Shown one piece after another: positions 7,539 to 15,863 of a stretch of DNA of 17,799 nucleotides. Positions within the stretch are counted from its first letter, which is position 1. Each line of letters starts with the position of its first letter. The DNA lies in the NCBI GenBank assembly GCA_028274925.1, contig JAQCNR010000495.1, forward strand, positions 1 through 17,799. The letters are read 5' to 3'. The notes beneath the pieces are model-generated. The model did no database searches. It worked only from the letters and a program-made list of their open reading frames with translations, and was not told where the DNA came from. This stretch comes from Halovenus sp. Its GTDB lineage: Archaea; Halobacteriota; Halobacteria; Halobacteriales; Haloarculaceae. Position numbers and translations under genes: made by a program.

Positions 7539-9091
7539 CGCAGCTCACCCCCGAACACGCTGTTGAGTTCGAGCACTGGCCCGATTGCGTCCTGAATCGC
7601 CTCGTAGACGAGGTCTGGCTGGATGCCCAGCAGAATAATCAACCCGAGCAGGACGGCAAGCGGCGCAACGTCGTGGACGGGCGCTGGCTCGATATCGTAG
7701 TCGGTCTCCAACTCGAACGGCCCGAAGATAGCCCGCTGCATCGCCCACAGCAGATAGCCCGCAACGATGACGATTCCGAACATCGCAATCGCAGTAAAGA
7801 CCGGCGCTCCGGCGACGACAGTGGAGTCGAAGGCACCGATAAAGATCAGCACCTCGGCGACGAAGCCACTCATCAGCGGCAGGCCCATGTAGGCGAACGA
7901 GCCAGCGACGAAAATCCACGCAGTGAGTGGCATCTTATCGGCAAGGCCACCCATATCGCCGACCATCCGCGTGTGGGTTGCGTTGTAGAGGACACCGACG
8001 GACATGAACAGGAGTCCCGAAATCAGTCCGTGGCTGACCATCTGGAAGGTGGCCCCGCTCATTCCGTGGGGCGTGAACGCGACCAGTCCAACGATGACGT
8101 AGCCCATCGAGGAGATGGAGGAGTACGCAACGATCCGCTTGAGGTCACGCTGTGCCAGCGCGAGCATCGCGCCGTAGATGACGCTGACCACACCGACGGC
8201 GGCGATAATCTCGGCTGCCGGTGAACTCGTGGCCACGTCAGCGAGCATCGTGAAGTTGAATCGCAGCAGCGCGTAGGTCCCCATCTTCAGCAGGACGCCA
8301 GCCAGAATGACCGACACCGGCGAAGGAGCCTGAACGTGTGCGTCAGGCAGCCACGTGTGGAATGGGACGACTGGGACTTTGACCGCGAAGCCAAGGAACA
8401 GCAGTAGGAACGCAACCGCCCGGAGGTCTGCCCCAGCAAGCCCGAAGACGGGTCGGCTGAGTTCGCCCGCCTGCAGCCCCTGTGCAATCGCGGGCAGGCT
8501 GAGTTGGGTGAGCGAGTCGCCCAGTCCGAGCACGAGCATGAACAGACCGACGAACATCACCAGCGAACCCAGATTCGTGTACAGGAGGAACTTCGCGCCT
8601 GCGTACTTCCGCCGTGGCCCGCCCCAGACGGCGATGAGGAAGTACATCGGAATCAGCACTGCCTCCCAGAAGATGAACCAGAGGAAGAAATCGAGCGAGG
8701 TGAACACCCCGAGCAACGCCATCTCGATGAGTAACATCAGCCCGTAGAACTGGGACTGACGCTCGTCGATTGGCGTCCACGAGGAGATGATTGCAAGCGT
8801 CGTCAGCACCGTCACCAGCACAACCAGTGGGAAACTCACGCCGTCGACACCGACGTGGTACTGCAGGGTGTACTGGCCGAACTGGAACCAGTCAATCTGT
8901 GTCTCGAAGGCAATCTCACTGCCAGCCAGCAGCCCGTTGCCGGCGGCGTCGAACTGTGTCCACATGTACAGCGACAGTCCCAGCGGGACGAGGCTGAGCC
9001 ACGCGGCCAGTTTCGGTGCCGTCTCGTCGCTGGCGACAAAGACCCACAGCGCGCTGAGGAAGGTGGCGGCGAGCAGGAGTTCGATCAACAT
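7535..9091 (-). CDS. nuoM: Complex I proton-pumping subunit NuoM
   Basis: This 518-residue, about 14-helix subunit of the complex I membrane arm shows all the key features of NuoM. Glu143 lies in FIFWEAVLIPMYFLI. Lys238 lies in FAVKVPVVPFHTWLPDAHV, followed by APSPVSVILAGVLLKMGTYA with the second conserved Lys. The start at 9091 directly abuts the nuoL stop (9092) and is preceded by a GGGGTGG ribosome binding site inside the end of nuoL. Its stop overlaps nuoN by four bases. These tight junctions indicate a single transcript. Confidence 0.97.
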   Translation of the reverse strand: MLIELLLAATFLSALWVFVASDETAPKLAAWLSLVPLGLSLYMWTQFDAAGNGLLAGSEIAFETQIDWFQFGQYTLQYHVGVDGVSFPLVVLVTVLTTLAIISSWTPIDERQSQFYGLMLLIEMALLGVFTSLDFFLWFIFWEAVLIPMYFLIAVWGGPRRKYAGAKFLLYTNLGSLVMFVGLFMLVLGLGDSLTQLSLPAIAQGLQAGELSRPVFGLAGADLRAVAFLLLFLGFAVKVPVVPFHTWLPDAHVQAPSPVSVILAGVLLKMGTYALLRFNFTMLADVATSSPAAEIIAAVGVVSVIYGAMLALAQRDLKRIVAYSSISSMGYVIVGLVAFTPHGMSGATFQMVSHGLISGLLFMSVGVLYNATHTRMVGDMGGLADKMPLTAWIFVAGSFAYMGLPLMSGFVAEVLIFIGAFDSTVVAGAPVFTAIAMFGIVIVAGYLLWAMQRAIFGPFELETDYDIEPAPVHDVAPLAVLLGLIILLGIQPDLVYEAIQDAIGPVLELNSVFGGELR

Positions 9092-11206
9092 TCAGAGCCA
9101 CCCCCCTGTGACCGCAAAGACGAGCAACAAGACGAGCAGTCCCAGTGCCAGTAGGGCGACGTAGGTGGTGACGACTCCGCTCTGGAGTCGCTGGAACCGA
9201 CCGCCCGCAAAGAGACTCACGCCGCCGGAGCCATCGACGATGCCGTCGAGAAGCCCTTGGTCGAATTTGTTTGCGAGCGTTGCAACCGGGAGTGTGACCC
9301 CGCGTGCCAGCCAGACCTGATACTCGTCTTGATAGTAGTTGTTCATGAGCAACGTGCGAAGACTGCCGAGGTTCGTCATGTGCGGGTCGGGGTCCGCACC
9401 GCCGTAGAGCCGCCACGCAACGAGCGCGGGAATCACAGCCAGAACGAGCGCAACCACGCCGCCGACCAACGCCAGCGTTCCTTCGCCCAGTCCGCCATAG
9501 CCGGCAGTATAGCCTGCGCCGTACTCACTCGTCAGGACGTGGTGGTAGTGTTCCGCTGTCAGTGCACCCTCTGCAAACTCGCCGCCGACTGTCTCGCCGT
9601 TGAGCCAGCGTTCGAGTAATAGGGCGTCTTTCGGGAGCACTGATTTGAGCACGGCCATGTTGAGCAGGCCAGCCACGACGGAGAGCACGCCGAGCACGAC
9701 CAGCGGCACCTTCATGCTCAGGCTCACCGCGTGGGGGTCTTCCGCGGCGTCAGTACGGGGCTCACCGTGGAAGGTCAACAGCACCATCCGGAAGGTGTAG
9801 AACGCGGTCATAATGACCGCGAGTAGCCCGAGTGCGTAGGCGACGAAGAGCACGGGCGACCCGCCGCCGAGTGCGTGAATCAACGTCTCGTACAGCACCT
9901 CGTCTTTCGACCAGAAGCCAGCGAACGGGAAGATGCCCGCGAGCGCGAGCGACCCGGCGAGGAAGGCGAGATAGGTGGTGCGCAGTTCGTCTTTCAGCCC
10001 ACCCATCTCCCACATGTTCTCCTCGTGGTGCATCGAGATGATGATTGCGCCAGCCCCGAGAAAGAGCAGTGCCTTGAAAATCGCGTGGGTCGTCAGGTGG
10101 AAGACAGCGGCGAGATAGCCCCCGCCACCGAGCGCGAGCATCATATAGCCGTACTGCGAGATGGTCGAGTACGCGAGCACCTGCTTGAGTTCCTGTTTGA
10201 CTAGCGCCATCGTCGCGGCGAAGAAGGCGGTGAACCCACCGACGAGGGCGATAACCGACAGCGCCGTCGGTGACAGCGCGTAGAAGCCGTACATCCGCGC
10301 GATGAGGTACACACCCGCCGCGACCATCGTCGCCGCGTGGATGAGCGCCGAAACTGGCGTCGGGCCCTCCATCGCGTCTGGAAGCCACGTGTGCAGCGGA
10401 AACTGTGCGGATTTACCGACTGCGCCGCCGAGAACGAGCAGTCCGATGACCGTGAACCACGTCTGTGCGCCGAACCCGAACGTGTTGATGCCAGATGCGT
10501 CGCCGGATTCGAGTGCCGTCTCTGCCATCGTGACGAACGACTCGGTGCCCGCGAACTGCGCGGTGCCGAACGTGCCCAGCACGGCGACGACGCCGATGAG
10601 GAAGAAGTAGTCACCGAACCGGGTCACGAGGAAGGCCTTCTTCGCGGCGCTTGCCGGGCCGGGTTTGCGGTACCAGAAGCCGATGAGCAGGTACGAACAC
10701 AGTCCCACCAACTCGAAGAAGACGAACGACATCAGCAGGTTGTCGCTGATGACGAAGGCCATCATCGAGAACGTGAACAGCGAGAGCGCGGCGTAGTACC
10801 GTGGAAGGTCAATCTCCCCTTCGGCGTTCATATAACCAAGCGAGAAGACGTGGACCAGCAGCGAGATGAGCCCGACGATGGTGAGCATCAGCGCCGACAG
10901 TGGGTCGATCAGGACACCAAACGTGAGCGTTACGCCCGCGCCCTCGACGCCCGCGACGAGCGTGTGCAGTGTCTCGTGGCGAATCCCGGCCCCAGTTGCG
11001 AGTTGGATGACTGTCGCGACGGCAACGAGAAAGCCCACACCAGTCGAGACAATTCCAAGGTAAGCCCCCTTGAATGGGAGATACCGCCCAAACGCGAGAA
11101 TCAACAGGAAGGTAACCAGCGGGAAGAGCACAGTCACTTCCACGCCGCCAATGCCGGGGACGAATGGAAGCGAAAAACCGGCTGAAAGTGGTGTCAATCC
11201 AACCAT
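9092..11206 (-). CDS. nuoL: Complex I proton-pumping subunit NuoL
   Basis: This 704-residue subunit carries the antiporter-like helices and a long C-terminal extension that in complex I forms the lateral helix along the membrane arm. Glu165 in FVFFELVGLCSYLLIG and Lys265 in GAVGKSAQFPLHTWLPDAM match the essential pump pair. EGPTPVSALIHAATMV (about 280-294) is the NuoL-specific loop with the conserved His. A long hydrophilic segment (about 535-600) comes before the last helices and accounts for the length above the usual 610-650. The ATG at 11206 is two bases after the nuoK stop and is preceded by a strong GAGGTGGT ribosome binding site at 11211-11218, which fixes the start. Confidence 0.96.
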   Translation of the reverse strand: MVGLTPLSAGFSLPFVPGIGGVEVTVLFPLVTFLLILAFGRYLPFKGAYLGIVSTGVGFLVAVATVIQLATGAGIRHETLHTLVAGVEGAGVTLTFGVLIDPLSALMLTIVGLISLLVHVFSLGYMNAEGEIDLPRYYAALSLFTFSMMAFVISDNLLMSFVFFELVGLCSYLLIGFWYRKPGPASAAKKAFLVTRFGDYFFLIGVVAVLGTFGTAQFAGTESFVTMAETALESGDASGINTFGFGAQTWFTVIGLLVLGGAVGKSAQFPLHTWLPDAMEGPTPVSALIHAATMVAAGVYLIARMYGFYALSPTALSVIALVGGFTAFFAATMALVKQELKQVLAYSTISQYGYMMLALGGGGYLAAVFHLTTHAIFKALLFLGAGAIIISMHHEENMWEMGGLKDELRTTYLAFLAGSLALAGIFPFAGFWSKDEVLYETLIHALGGGSPVLFVAYALGLLAVIMTAFYTFRMVLLTFHGEPRTDAAEDPHAVSLSMKVPLVVLGVLSVVAGLLNMAVLKSVLPKDALLLERWLNGETVGGEFAEGALTAEHYHHVLTSEYGAGYTAGYGGLGEGTLALVGGVVALVLAVIPALVAWRLYGGADPDPHMTNLGSLRTLLMNNYYQDEYQVWLARGVTLPVATLANKFDQGLLDGIVDGSGGVSLFAGGRFQRLQSGVVTTYVALLALGLLVLLLVFAVTGGWL

Positions 11207-11207
11207 C

Positions 11208-11513
11208 TTACCACCTCATCGTAACAGCGTCAGTGATGTCGATGCTGTCGAAGTTGCGGTTCACTACGAGGATGATGCCGACGCCGACAGCAACCTCTGC
11301 GGCGGCCAGCGCGGTCAGGAACAGGACGAACGTCTGGCCGGTGATGTTGCCGTAGACCAGCGAGAAGGCGACGAGATTGATGTTCGCGGCGTTGATCATC
11401 AACTCGACAGACATCAGGAAGATGAGGGCGTTTCGGCGGACGAGCACGCCAAAGAGCCCGATACAGAAGACTGCCGCCGAGAGCAGGAGATACCAGCCAG
11501 GTGCAACGGCCAT
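11208..11513 (-). CDS. nuoK: Complex I subunit NuoK
   Basis: This 101-residue, three-helix protein is the normal length for NuoK (about 100 residues), part of the proton channel next to NuoJ. Glu37 in LMSVELMINAANINLV and Glu73 in AAAEVAVGVGI are the two conserved membrane glutamates needed for coupling. A perfect GGAGGTGA ribosome binding site lies inside the end of nuoJ2. The ATG shares one base with the nuoJ2 stop (TGATG), so nuoJ2 and nuoK are translationally coupled. Confidence 0.96.
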   Translation of the reverse strand: MAVAPGWYLLLSAAVFCIGLFGVLVRRNALIFLMSVELMINAANINLVAFSLVYGNITGQTFVLFLTALAAAEVAVGVGIILVVNRNFDSIDITDAVTMRW

Positions 11514-11824
11514 CAGTTCTCACCTCCGTCGTCACGCTTTGCGAGCATCAGCGCACCGTCCAGCGCGGCGTCGAGCATGATTGCGATCAACACGAGCGCA
11601 ACGAGGAAGTTCTCCGTCGGGAGTTCGGCCAGTCCGGGCGCGCCGATGAAGGAGTAGCCCATATCCTCGACGATGCTCAACCCGCCGTTAGGGAATCCGG
11701 CAATCGTCGTGGTGGAGAAGTCTGTCGTGAGCACTATCGCGGTAAAAAAGACAAACAGGCCAAGCGGAATGAGTCCGAGCAGAACCCGGCGGTCCATGTC
11801 GAATAACTCCGGGCGAGTCGTCAT
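11513..11824 (-). CDS. nuoJ2: Complex I subunit NuoJ, C-terminal half
   Basis: This 103-residue protein corresponds to the last two membrane helices of a bacterial NuoJ: one at about 13-33 and one at about 72-92. The loop between them contains GFPNGGLSIVEDMGYSFIG and leads to the LPTENFLVALVLIAIMLDAALDGA segment. The first three helices are encoded by the separate upstream gene nuoJ1. The split is known in haloarchaea and is not a frameshift: nuoJ2 has its own GGAGGT site (11831-11836) and starts with an ATGA overlap on the nuoJ1 stop. The two products presumably assemble side by side into one functional NuoJ. Confidence 0.9.
   Translation of the reverse strand: MTTRPELFDMDRRVLLGLIPLGLFVFFTAIVLTTDFSTTTIAGFPNGGLSIVEDMGYSFIGAPGLAELPTENFLVALVLIAIMLDAALDGALMLAKRDDGGEN
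11520..11527 (-). promoter_or_regulatory. Perfect Shine-Dalgarno of nuoK
   Basis: GGAGGTGA on the minus strand is an eight-base match to the 16S rRNA 3' end, six bases before the nuoK ATG and inside nuoJ2. Similar sites precede nuoJ2 (GGAGGT, 11831-11836), nuoL (GAGGTGGT, 11211-11218), nuoM (GGGGTGG) and nuoN (GGGGTGAG). Internal cistrons of this operon therefore use Shine-Dalgarno initiation, while the first cistron nuoJ1 has none. Confidence 0.8.
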
Positions 11825-12090
11825 GCGCTTACCTCCGTGTCGTTACCCTCGTCCTCTCGTGTGAGCATCACGGCGAAGGTAAACAGAACGAGCACGCCGC
11901 CGATGTAGACGAGCACCTGGATAACAGCCAGGAACTCGGCGCTGAGCATGATGTAGTGGATGGCAACGCTGGAGAGTGCCAGCCCGAGTAACAGCGCCGC
12001 GTGCCACACGTCGCGGACGAGAACGACACCCAGACTGCTCGCGAGTGTCAACAGCGCGAACAGCCCGAATGCGAGTTGCTCCAATACCAT
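11821..12090 (-). CDS. nuoJ1: Complex I subunit NuoJ, N-terminal half
   Basis: This 89-residue protein has three membrane helices and matches the N-terminal part of NuoJ. The last helix, SAEFLAVIQVLVYIGGVLVL (about 50-69), is the strongly conserved NuoJ TM3 that carries the pi-bulge involved in coupling quinone reduction to proton movement. It ends with a short acidic tail. It is the first gene of the nuo cluster here: nothing on the same strand lies upstream, no Shine-Dalgarno precedes the ATG, and a TATA-like box about 29 bases upstream predicts a leaderless transcript. In other haloarchaea nuoI normally comes just before this gene. Confidence 0.92.
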   Translation of the reverse strand: MVLEQLAFGLFALLTLASSLGVVLVRDVWHAALLLGLALSSVAIHYIMLSAEFLAVIQVLVYIGGVLVLFTFAVMLTREDEGNDTEVSA

Positions 12091-12114
12091 TACCTTGAGA
12101 TGTACACGGCGTGC

Positions 12115-12123
12115 TTTTGAAAA
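12115..12123 (-). promoter_or_regulatory. TATA-like box of the nuoJ1-N operon
   Basis: TTTTCAAAA on the minus strand is centred about 29 bases before the nuoJ1 ATG, with an A/G-rich stretch just upstream that could serve as a BRE. The spacing predicts transcription starting at or within a few bases of the ATG. The element lies in the 154-bp divergent region shared with the reductase gene at 12245. Confidence 0.55.
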
Positions 12124-12244
12124 TTCCCCTTTTGGTTTCTGAATTGTCGAGACTACTCCCAGCTGTTACTCGGTCGACACCAACGCACGTTCGCTCTCGG
12201 TCGCCAACCGTGAGTGCTATGCTAATCGAGACAGATTGTCAGGT

Positions 12245-13327
12245 ATGCACGACTTTGTGGTGGTCGGTGCTGGCCCCGCCGGCTCGCGGTTCGCCCGCCG
12301 CGTTGCCGAGGCAGGCAACGACGTTGTCGCCTTCGAGCAGGGTGAAATCGGCAAACCGCTCGCCTGCTCGGGCCACGTCAGCACGGACATCTGGTCGTTC
12401 GTGCCCGACGACGCTAAGTCACGACTGAAGCAGAACGAAATCTGTGGTGCTCGCTTCCATACAGAGGGCCCCGGCAGCGACTCACACCAGTTCTACAAAC
12501 AGCAGCCAATCTCGAACGTCATCGACCGCGTGGAACTCGACCGCACGCTCGCCGCGGCGGCCCGCGACGCAGGCGCAGCGGTTCGCGAAGGGCACACTGT
12601 CGTCGATATCGCTGAGCGGCGCGACCACGTCGAGGTGCGTGTTCGCGGTCCTGACGGGATGGAAACCCACCAGGGCCGGATGGTCGTCGGCTGTGACGGC
12701 CCCAAATCACGAGTCCGGCGCTCCGTTGGCCTCCCGGAACCCGAGGAACTGCTGCACGGCGTGCTCGGCTTTCACGACGAGCCAGACCACGAGGAGTTCG
12801 TCGATGTTCACCTCACCGTCCCGCGGTTTTTCGCGTGGCGCATCCCTCGCGGTGACGCCGGTGTCGAGTACGGTCTCGCAACTCCACCGGATGACGACGT
12901 GACTGAACGCTTCGAGTCGTTCGTCTCGGGCTACGGCGTCGAGACACAGCGACGCTGTTCAGGGTTGATTCCCATCGGCCCGCCAGAGCGCACACACACT
13001 GGCCGGGTCTTCCTGCTCGGCGACGCTGCCGGCCAGAACAAGCCCTTCACTGGTGGGGGCATTCTCTACGGAATGACCGCCGCAGATATTGCGGCCGATG
13101 TCGTCGACCCGACTGACCCCCAGACGCTGTCGACCTACGAGCAGGCCTGGCGCGACGAACTCGAATCCGACATCTCGCTCGGCCATCTCGTCCGCGCGGG
13201 CTACTCGCTGCCAGAGCAGATTCAAGAAGCCGGAATGAAGATGTTCGAGGGCGAAATCGGCGTCCACATGGACCGGCCAAGCACGCTCTTTTCGCGCGAG
13301 CAGTTGCGTGCGATGCTCTCCCGATAG
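12245..13327 (+). CDS. Geranylgeranyl reductase family FAD-dependent oxidoreductase
   Basis: This 360-residue flavoprotein starts with MHDFVVVGAGPAGSRFARRV, the FAD-binding Rossmann motif. CSGHVS (about 41-46) is the family's conserved Cys region near the active site. VVGCDGPKSRVRRSVGL (about 147-163) and RVFLLGDAAGQNKPFTGGG (about 254-272) are the second and third FAD motifs. The family saturates isoprenoid double bonds, as in digeranylgeranylglycerophospholipid reductase of archaeal lipids; some members act on quinone tails. It is somewhat shorter than typical lipid reductases (about 390-450), so the substrate is uncertain. The ATG at 12245 is chosen over an in-frame TTG at 12236 because the Rossmann motif begins right after it. 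Only a weak TATA-like sequence (around 12215-12226) is visible. It diverges from nuoJ1 and converges on folCP with six bases between the stop codons. Confidence 0.85.
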   Translation: MHDFVVVGAGPAGSRFARRVAEAGNDVVAFEQGEIGKPLACSGHVSTDIWSFVPDDAKSRLKQNEICGARFHTEGPGSDSHQFYKQQPISNVIDRVELDRTLAAAARDAGAAVREGHTVVDIAERRDHVEVRVRGPDGMETHQGRMVVGCDGPKSRVRRSVGLPEPEELLHGVLGFHDEPDHEEFVDVHLTVPRFFAWRIPRGDAGVEYGLATPPDDDVTERFESFVSGYGVETQRRCSGLIPIGPPERTHTGRVFLLGDAAGQNKPFTGGGILYGMTAADIAADVVDPTDPQTLSTYEQAWRDELESDISLGHLVRAGYSLPEQIQEAGMKMFEGEIGVHMDRPSTLFSREQLRAMLSR

Positions 13328-13333
13328 TCGTCC

Positions 13334-15823
13334 CTATTTGTATTCGTCTGGTTCTCTGGCTGCCTGCACGACATCGACAGCCGCTCTGTTCGGTGCCACG
13401 TCGTGAACCCGGACGATATCGGCACCGCGCTCGGCCGCAACTGCCGTCGCCGCCACCGTCGGGTCGTACCGGTCGCCGGACTCTCGGCCCACGAGCCCGA
13501 ACATCGACTTGTGTGAGTGGCCGACGAGAATCGGACAGCCAAGCCCGCTGAACTCGCCGATTCGTCCCAGTAGTTCGAAACTCTCGGCTGCGGTCTTGCC
13601 GAACCCAATTCCGGGGTCAATGATGATTTGTGAGCGGTGCAGACCGGCCTTTTCGGCCAGCAGGATACGCTCGGTCAGTGAGTCGATGACATCCTCGACA
13701 ACATCGTCGTAGTGAATCTCCGCGTCGGGGTCAACCGGTGCGTTAATCGAGTGCATTACGACCACCGGAACATCGTACTCGGCGGCGACGAGGCGCATCT
13801 CGGGGTCTTCCAGCCCTGACACGTCGTTGAGGATGTCTGCTCCGGCGTCCAGTGCTGCTCGGGCAACCTCGGCCTTGCGGGTGTCGACCGACACCATCGC
13901 GTCGAGGTCGTTGATGCGCTCGACAACTGGGAGGACGCGGGCTTTCTCCTCCTCGACGGGGACCGGGTCCGCGCCGGGGCGGGTCGATTCCCCTCCTACG
14001 TCGATGATGTCTGCCCCGGCCGCTATCATCTCCTCTGCGCGCTCGACCGCGTCAGTCTCCGCTTCGTACTCGCCGCCGTCGTGGAAACTATCCGGCGTGA
14101 CGTTCAGGATGCCCATCACCGCCGTCCCGTCGGACCACGGATACTCGCTGGCCTGCTGTTTCGTTCCAATTTCGAGGGTCTCGCGGAGTTCGTCGGCAAA
14201 GGGCGCGAGTCCGTACGGCTGGCCGTCGAGTTTCCCCGCGAGTCGCTTGAACTGGGCCATCGTCCCCATCAACACGACGCCGAGATTCTCGCGGTCCTGG
14301 TCGTTCAGCCCGGAGACTGAACACTCTCCACCCAGCGAGAGCATCTCTTCTTTGAGATACTGGGCCTGTCGAGGCTGAACGCGCGTCTTGAGAATCCGGT
14401 GGACGGCCTTGCCGCGCATCCGCCAACTCCCGGGGTCGGTGACGTGAGCGTCCTGAAGCATCTGCTTGGCCGCCGGTATCGAATCTATCTCCTTGGGGAC
14501 TTTCGCCCGCGCCCATCGCGTGCGTGCCTCCGCGACGGTATAGAGTGACCCGGAGACCAGCACGCAGTCGTTCTCTCCTGCTTCGGCGAGCACGTCGTTC
14601 AGCGCGCCGGCGACATCCGCACGAGTGTCGACAACCGCGTCTGTCTCCTGCTCGAACACGCGGGCGAGTACGTCCGAATCTTCCGCTCGGTCGATATCCG
14701 GTTCGCAGGCCGTGACAGTGTCAGGGTCGAAGGCCTGTGCAATCCCGCGGTGGTCTTTGTCGGCCATCACGCCGACAACAAGGTGGAGGTTGTCGTACTC
14801 GAACTCTTCCAACGTTTCGGCAACACACTCACAGCCAGTTGGATTGTGCGCGCCATCCAGAACGACCAGTGGCTGCTGGTCCATCACCTCGAAGCGACCC
14901 GGCCAGTGGGCGTTTCGGAGGCCACGGGCGAGGGAGGCGTCGGACAGTCCATCGCTGCCGTCGTCGAGTTCTGCGGGTGGGTCGAGTTCGCCCACAGCGT
15001 CAGAGTCGACAATTTCCTCAACGAGTGCTGTCGCGACGCCAGCGTTGCGGGCCTGATGCCGACCTAGCAGTGGGAGCTTCGTCTCGACGCTGCGCTCAGG
15101 ACTCTCGATTGTAACCGCACCTTCCAGCCCACTCCTGCCCTCGTAGGTTGCGGTCACAGTACTCGCTTCGTTGTCACCGACCACGAGTGTCTCGCCGACG
15201 GCGTCTTCGATGGCCGCCAGCGCGTCGCCGGAGGCACCGGTTACGAGTCGCCCCTTCGCTGGCGCGACGCCTGCGAGGTCACGGGCAATTGTCTCGACAT
15301 CGTCGCCGAGAATATCTGTGTGTTCGAGCGTAACGGTCGTGACTGCGCTGGTGATTGGGTCGATGACGCTGGTGGCGTCGTGGGTGCCGCCAATACCGAC
15401 TTCGAGAATCGCGACATCGACATCCTGCCGGCCGAATTCCCACAGCGCAAGCGCGGTAATCGTCTCGAAGAAGGTTGGCGCGTCGCCAACGACTGCCCGG
15501 TCAGTGACGTGCTCGCCGATATCCTCAGCGAACTCGACCAGTGACTGTTCGGCGATTTTGCGGCCGTTAATTCGGACGCGTTCGCGAATATCGTCGAGAT
15601 GGGGAGAGGTGTAGAGTCCAACGTCGAGTCCGGCCGAGCGGAGAATCGATTCGACCATCCGGGCGGTCGAGCCCTTCCCGTTGCTGCCGGCAATCTGCAC
15701 GCAAGCGAGGTCTTCGTGGGGGTTTCCAAGCGCGTCGAGAAGCTCCCGGGTCGCATCCGTCCCTGGCCGGGAGCCGAAACGATGGAGATCCAGCAGATAG
15801 TTTGCCGCCTGATGAAACCTCAT
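13334..15823 (-). CDS. folCP: Fused folylpolyglutamate/dihydrofolate synthase - dihydropteroate synthase
   Basis: This 829-residue fusion joins two folate enzymes. Residues 1 to about 430 are FolC (Mur-ligase fold): GSNGKGST (46-53) binds ATP, GTHDATSVIDP (146-156) and LDGAHNP (322-328) are family motifs. Residues about 565-829 are FolP: GILNVTPDSFHDGG (571-584), DVGGESTRPG (608-617), SVDTRK (645-650), DPGIGFGKT (736-744), GHSHKS (768-773) and RVHDV (805-809). Between them lies a linker (about 432-560) containing KTRVQPRQAQYLKEEMLSLG. A homologous linker in Halobacterium and Haloarcula fusions was reported to substitute for dihydrofolate reductase. The ATG at 15823 fits the usual start (MRFHQAANYLLDLHRF); an in-frame ATG at 15835 is possible. 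A farther one at 16147 is not, because it crosses the upstream gene. It is the last gene of a minus-strand cluster. Confidence 0.93.
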   Translation of the reverse strand: MRFHQAANYLLDLHRFGSRPGTDATRELLDALGNPHEDLACVQIAGSNGKGSTARMVESILRSAGLDVGLYTSPHLDDIRERVRINGRKIAEQSLVEFAEDIGEHVTDRAVVGDAPTFFETITALALWEFGRQDVDVAILEVGIGGTHDATSVIDPITSAVTTVTLEHTDILGDDVETIARDLAGVAPAKGRLVTGASGDALAAIEDAVGETLVVGDNEASTVTATYEGRSGLEGAVTIESPERSVETKLPLLGRHQARNAGVATALVEEIVDSDAVGELDPPAELDDGSDGLSDASLARGLRNAHWPGRFEVMDQQPLVVLDGAHNPTGCECVAETLEEFEYDNLHLVVGVMADKDHRGIAQAFDPDTVTACEPDIDRAEDSDVLARVFEQETDAVVDTRADVAGALNDVLAEAGENDCVLVSGSLYTVAEARTRWARAKVPKEIDSIPAAKQMLQDAHVTDPGSWRMRGKAVHRILKTRVQPRQAQYLKEEMLSLGGECSVSGLNDQDRENLGVVLMGTMAQFKRLAGKLDGQPYGLAPFADELRETLEIGTKQQASEYPWSDGTAVMGILNVTPDSFHDGGEYEAETDAVERAEEMIAAGADIIDVGGESTRPGADPVPVEEEKARVLPVVERINDLDAMVSVDTRKAEVARAALDAGADILNDVSGLEDPEMRLVAAEYDVPVVVMHSINAPVDPDAEIHYDDVVEDVIDSLTERILLAEKAGLHRSQIIIDPGIGFGKTAAESFELLGRIGEFSGLGCPILVGHSHKSMFGLVGRESGDRYDPTVAATAVAAERGADIVRVHDVAPNRAAVDVVQAAREPDEYK

Positions 15824-15863
15824 GCCTGTGTTCATCGGGGCTGTGCTCTTGGAACTGACGGTT

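Noticed and set aside
12236..12244. TTG start for the GGR-family gene
   Set aside because: It adds only three residues before a good ATG that leads directly into the FAD motif.
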